From Symsagittifera roscoffensis (Eukaryota; Xenacoelomorpha; Acoela; Convolutidae): a stretch of DNA of 64,000 nucleotides. Under the pieces are notes generated by a model. The model was not told the origin of the DNA. It saw only the letters and a program-made list of their open reading frames with translations, and searched no databases. Positions 60,671-64,000 of this stretch are shown here, in pieces. Every line of letters begins with the position of its first letter. The first letter of the stretch is position 1. The DNA is taken from contig NC_087064.1 in assembly GCF_963678635.1 (NCBI RefSeq), positions 14,749,802 to 14,813,801 on the forward strand, in the 5' to 3' direction. Both the position numbers and the translations under genes were made by a program.

Positions 60671-63600
60671 CCGTTTTAATCGTCACAAGCAAATTTGTCT
60701 CATGAAAAAACCAGCTGCCTTTGTCTCACTTATGCTTCAAGGCCGGCATTAGAATTCTATTATTTTTTTCTTTTGAAACTTAAAAAAAAACTTTCTATCA
60801 TAGTATACTCAAAATTTCAAGGATAGAAGCCATCCTAAATTGAAAAAAAAAAATTGATTTCCTCAGACCGTATTGAGCGCAGGGCAAGACTAGAAGACCC
60901 AGCAGACGATTGACATATAACAACATGAAAGTCTTAATTAAGTGTCCATGGACGTATCCATTCTGACAAAAGCGCTTTTTGATCAATTTAGTTCTAATTC
61001 AAATCGATTAACAATGAAAAATTCAGGAACTGAAAACAATTTATATTGATTTAAATAAATCTATCTAACCGTAAGTTATAGGTGGAATTGGGTAACTACT
61101 AAAAACGATCTGAATCCCTCCAAAAGCTCCCCTCAATAAATAGTTATGCCCAAACTTTTTGCACATAAAGTTGCGGCCTTTGGAATAGCCAAGTTTTGAT
61201 TTTTTGACCGTTTTTGAACCTTTCAAGTTGCTCTCAAAAACATAACTCCCAAACCTGAGTCTGTTGGTTCAAGGGAGATAAAGGGTTGTGGGAAGTTCCC
61301 CTGCATTAGCGCTGCCACTCACAATTTCTTACACAAAAAGATATCGTCCTCGGAAACGACAACTTTTTTTAAATTTTTTGATCGTTTTGCAAAAAAGCCC
61401 CTCCTATATCTGAGATTTTGGGTTGAATTCAAAAAAAAGGTTGTAGGAAGTTCTTTTGCATATTCGACTTCGCCCAAATTTTTTGTTCAAAACAAATTAT
61501 GGCCTTCAAAAAATCCAAACTTTGATTTTTTGACCGTTTTTGAAACTTTTTGACTTTTCTCGATAGCTACTCGGGCAAACCTAGGTTTTTGGGTTCAATC
61601 GGAATGATAGGATGGGTGAATCTCTTGTACATAAAGGGGTACGCCCATTTTTTTTTAAAACAAAACTTATGATTCTCGGAATTGTCAACTCTCTGATTCG
61701 TTGACCGTTTTTTGGTCTTTTCTAGATAACTATCCTGCCAAAACTAATATCATAGGTTTAATCGACCCAACAGGTTGTTGGAAGCAGAATTCATAAATTG
61801 CTTTGCCCAGTTTTTCTAAAAAAAAACTTATGGCCTTTAAACGAGTGAAAGTTTTGAAAATTGGATTTTTTTTTGGAAGTTTTTTTTGTGCTCGACTCAA
61901 AACTTACTTGCCAATTTTGTTCAATGGAGACAAATGGTTCGATAAACTTCCCTAATTTACCGGCCACGGTCTGCGTTTAGTAGAAAAAAGTTACTTTTTT
62001 GAACTTTGACTATTTTATAGAAACTTTTTGAATGTTCTGAAAAATTACCCTATCAAATCTGAGATGAAAGTTTCAAATGAGAGAAGCGGTTGCGCGAGTT
62101 TTTCTTGCAGAAGCGATTATTCCCTGACTACTCCCTGCAATAAGAAAGGCTAAGTTTTTGACAAATTTCAAAAATCTCAAAAATTTCCACTCTTCTCATT
62201 TTAGTGGAGAAACAACTATGGTTTTTGGGAAAAGTTTAATTTTTGAAATTACGCATCAGTATAACAAATTCAAAAAATATTAAATACTTACCTCCAGCTT
62301 TAGCTGAGCCCTAGGTGTCCTTCATCAAGACGTACGAAAATTCGGTGCACCTAGTTTTTTCCAAACATTTTTCATGCTTTTTGTATGATTGTTTTGAAGT
62401 GGTGCGAAGCTCCGCTTTGCCAAAAAATTTTATCGAGAAAAGGTTTTAATACGTGTCTTGTTTTGTTGAAAATAACTAAAATCGATTAAAGCAACATAAA
62501 GTTGGCAAAATAAGACCAATATTGACCATTTTTTTTAGGAGATGAAAGTTGTTTTGCTAAATATTGTTTTTGTGAGTCTGTGTTTTTTGTGGGAATGAAA
62601 TTGAGTAAAAACTGGAAAAAAAAACTTTTTCCGAAAAAGCGAAATTCCAGTTTTTATCTAGTTTTTCTAATGTTGAAAACCGACTGATTCATAATCAACC
62701 TCGTAAATAAATGCCTACACAAGCTTACTAAAACTATTTTGAAGACCGAACAATAATTGGTCGTTGAGTTCATTGAAACGTGTCAAAAACTGCGCATTTT
62801 CAGCCTTTGTGACAATTCGTCTGAAAGTTTTTCAGATGAGTTTTAGACGTCACAGAAATTTTTTCCTTGGCGCGTTTGACTCATTTTGACTAGTTATTGT
62901 ATTTTTTAGCGTAGGATTACCAAAATTTTTGTTTTTGGGCCTAAAACTTTTTTCACATCTGTTCGACGTCACTAAATTGACGACTTTCAGCTTAGCAACT
63001 CGAGTGCACCTCACTAAAAAACTACTATTGAAAACCGACTGATTAGTTTCTAATTGATTTACAGACACTAAGTTTTTTACAAGTAGAGAATCTGTTTAAA
63101 AATGATTATAATTGATTGCAATCTTAGTTTTAAGAATGCAGGTTTGACAAGGGTTTTTGATTTTCGTAAACTTCAGCAAAAAAATCATTGATCCTTTTTT
63201 CTGAAACTGAGTTGACTTTATTTATAAAATTATTTTAATGTATATTTGGTAGCCTAGAGGTGCAGTACTATGAAAAATGTTTTTTTTGTTCAGTCTCTTT
63301 CAGTGTGTTGAATGTTTTTCCGCCGTATCTTTGCTTTGTTTTCAAAAAAAAGCTAACTTTGAAAAGGATTGATTTCAAATGAGTTTCGGCAAAAAATAAA
63401 ACGTCAATGCCCGTTAGGAAACCTGATATTTCAGGAAACTACAATCAAATAGGGCGGAGAAAAACTAGCTGACTGAGCTCACTATGATTTCAAAGTTGTA
63501 TAGGGAGATAAAAAGAGTTAAATAAAACTGGCAGTGATTTCACCGTAAATTTAATGTAAGCTTTTTGGTAGAGCAGAAAGCAGAACTTGTGCAACTGAAA

Positions 63601-64000
63601 ACAAAGATATTCAGTTGCTGTACAAGTAATCTAGAACGTTTCTCGATGACAGAATTTTAAATTTAATTTCAAATGGTAAGGAAAAAAATCATTTGAAAAA
63701 CAAAGTGAAAATATAAAAATTTTAAGCGCCGTTCTTTTTCCTAAGTTGCGTGCTTTGAAAAAAGTATTTGAGTTTAATGCGTCTGAAGTAGAAAAAATAA
63801 ACGTAGAAAAAATGTGTTAGTAATTAATAAAATAACCTGAAAAAGTTGCTGTCTGCGAGCCCAGTCTCATCTATACCTCCGTGAATTAAGTCTGAAAAAG
63901 GGAGAAACTCAGACCAATTTTTCTTGATACGACTTTTTTTTTTGGTTAATACAAAAGAAACCCTTATCGTAAGCCGTATCACGGCCAATAGAATTTAATA
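60671..64000. other. Right flank, no gene seen
   Basis: AT-rich sequence after the last supported exon. It holds a satellite-like array at about 61080-62120. Short ORFs to the end of the window lack any family signal. Confidence 0.5.
61080..62120. repeat. Diverged tandem array, about 165-170 bp period
   Basis: Each unit has a (T)TTTTTGACCGTTTTT-like segment (near 61203, 61377, 61527 and 61698), preceded by a TATGGCCTT-x-AAA segment and followed by AACTA-CC-AAACCT-x-x-GTT and GGTTCAA. At least five units can be followed; they differ at many positions. Confidence 0.65.

Noticed and set aside
1-64000. CRISPR arrays, rRNA, bacterial operons, ribosome-binding sites
   Set aside because: None seen. 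Introns and element types show the window is eukaryotic; the tandem repeats lack the regular repeat-spacer pattern.

Overview
The window is AT-rich animal DNA from an invertebrate that I cannot name. The evidence is GT-AG introns, a secreted/membrane protein gene of a family known from invertebrates, many dispersed and tandem repeats, and an integrated Maverick/Polinton, a large virus-like DNA transposon. There is one 200-base assembly gap.

Host gene (+ strand, 4655-57447 or 4655-60670). Eleven exons that agree in phase encode a signal peptide, a lysozyme-like domain and a complete von Willebrand A (vWA) domain with an intact MIDAS metal site. After the eleventh exon there is a gap of about 38 kb. 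It is followed by two alternative, phase-compatible 3' ends: one exon with a transmembrane helix and stop, or three cysteine-rich exons without a membrane helix. One predicted intron is only 22 nt long.

Polinton (19828-37937, about 18.1 kb) sits in that large intron. It has terminal inverted repeats of about 240 bp and an exact 6-bp target-site duplication (TAGGAA). Its core genes all lie on the minus strand. From right to left they are: a hypothetical protein with two in-frame stops, a conserved unknown, a broken DVEGF protein, a frameshifted unknown, a small membrane protein, the packaging ATPase (frameshifted), an integrase with a fused N-terminal region, a minor capsid protein, a small basic protein, the major capsid protein (one in-frame stop), an adenain-like protease and the protein-primed DNA polymerase B. 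The polymerase carries N-terminal zinc fingers and an intron and has several lesions. Together they make up replication, integration and virion assembly, but many are broken, so this copy is probably not autonomous.

Cassette inside the Polinton (about 25701-29245). It lies between the polymerase and protease genes and is bounded by 112-bp inverted repeats. It holds two minus-strand orphan ORFs, a 0.6-kb divergent intergenic region with a hairpin, a plus-strand PC4-like ORF and a plus-strand ORF with a weak HUH-like motif. This is the most novel-looking part of the window.

Right part. A second, decayed Polinton is visible as tandemly duplicated polymerase fragments on the minus strand (46.2-48.5 kb) and a minor capsid, small protein and major capsid series on the plus strand (53.5-55.3 kb). 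The rest is introns and flanks with several repeat families: a 213-bp perfect tandem duplication, a 260-bp dispersed unit, GC-rich fold-backs next to the gap, a degenerate GACTTTGGCGGCGCGAC array, a TIR-bounded element full of GGATTCCGC motifs, and a satellite of about 165 bp.
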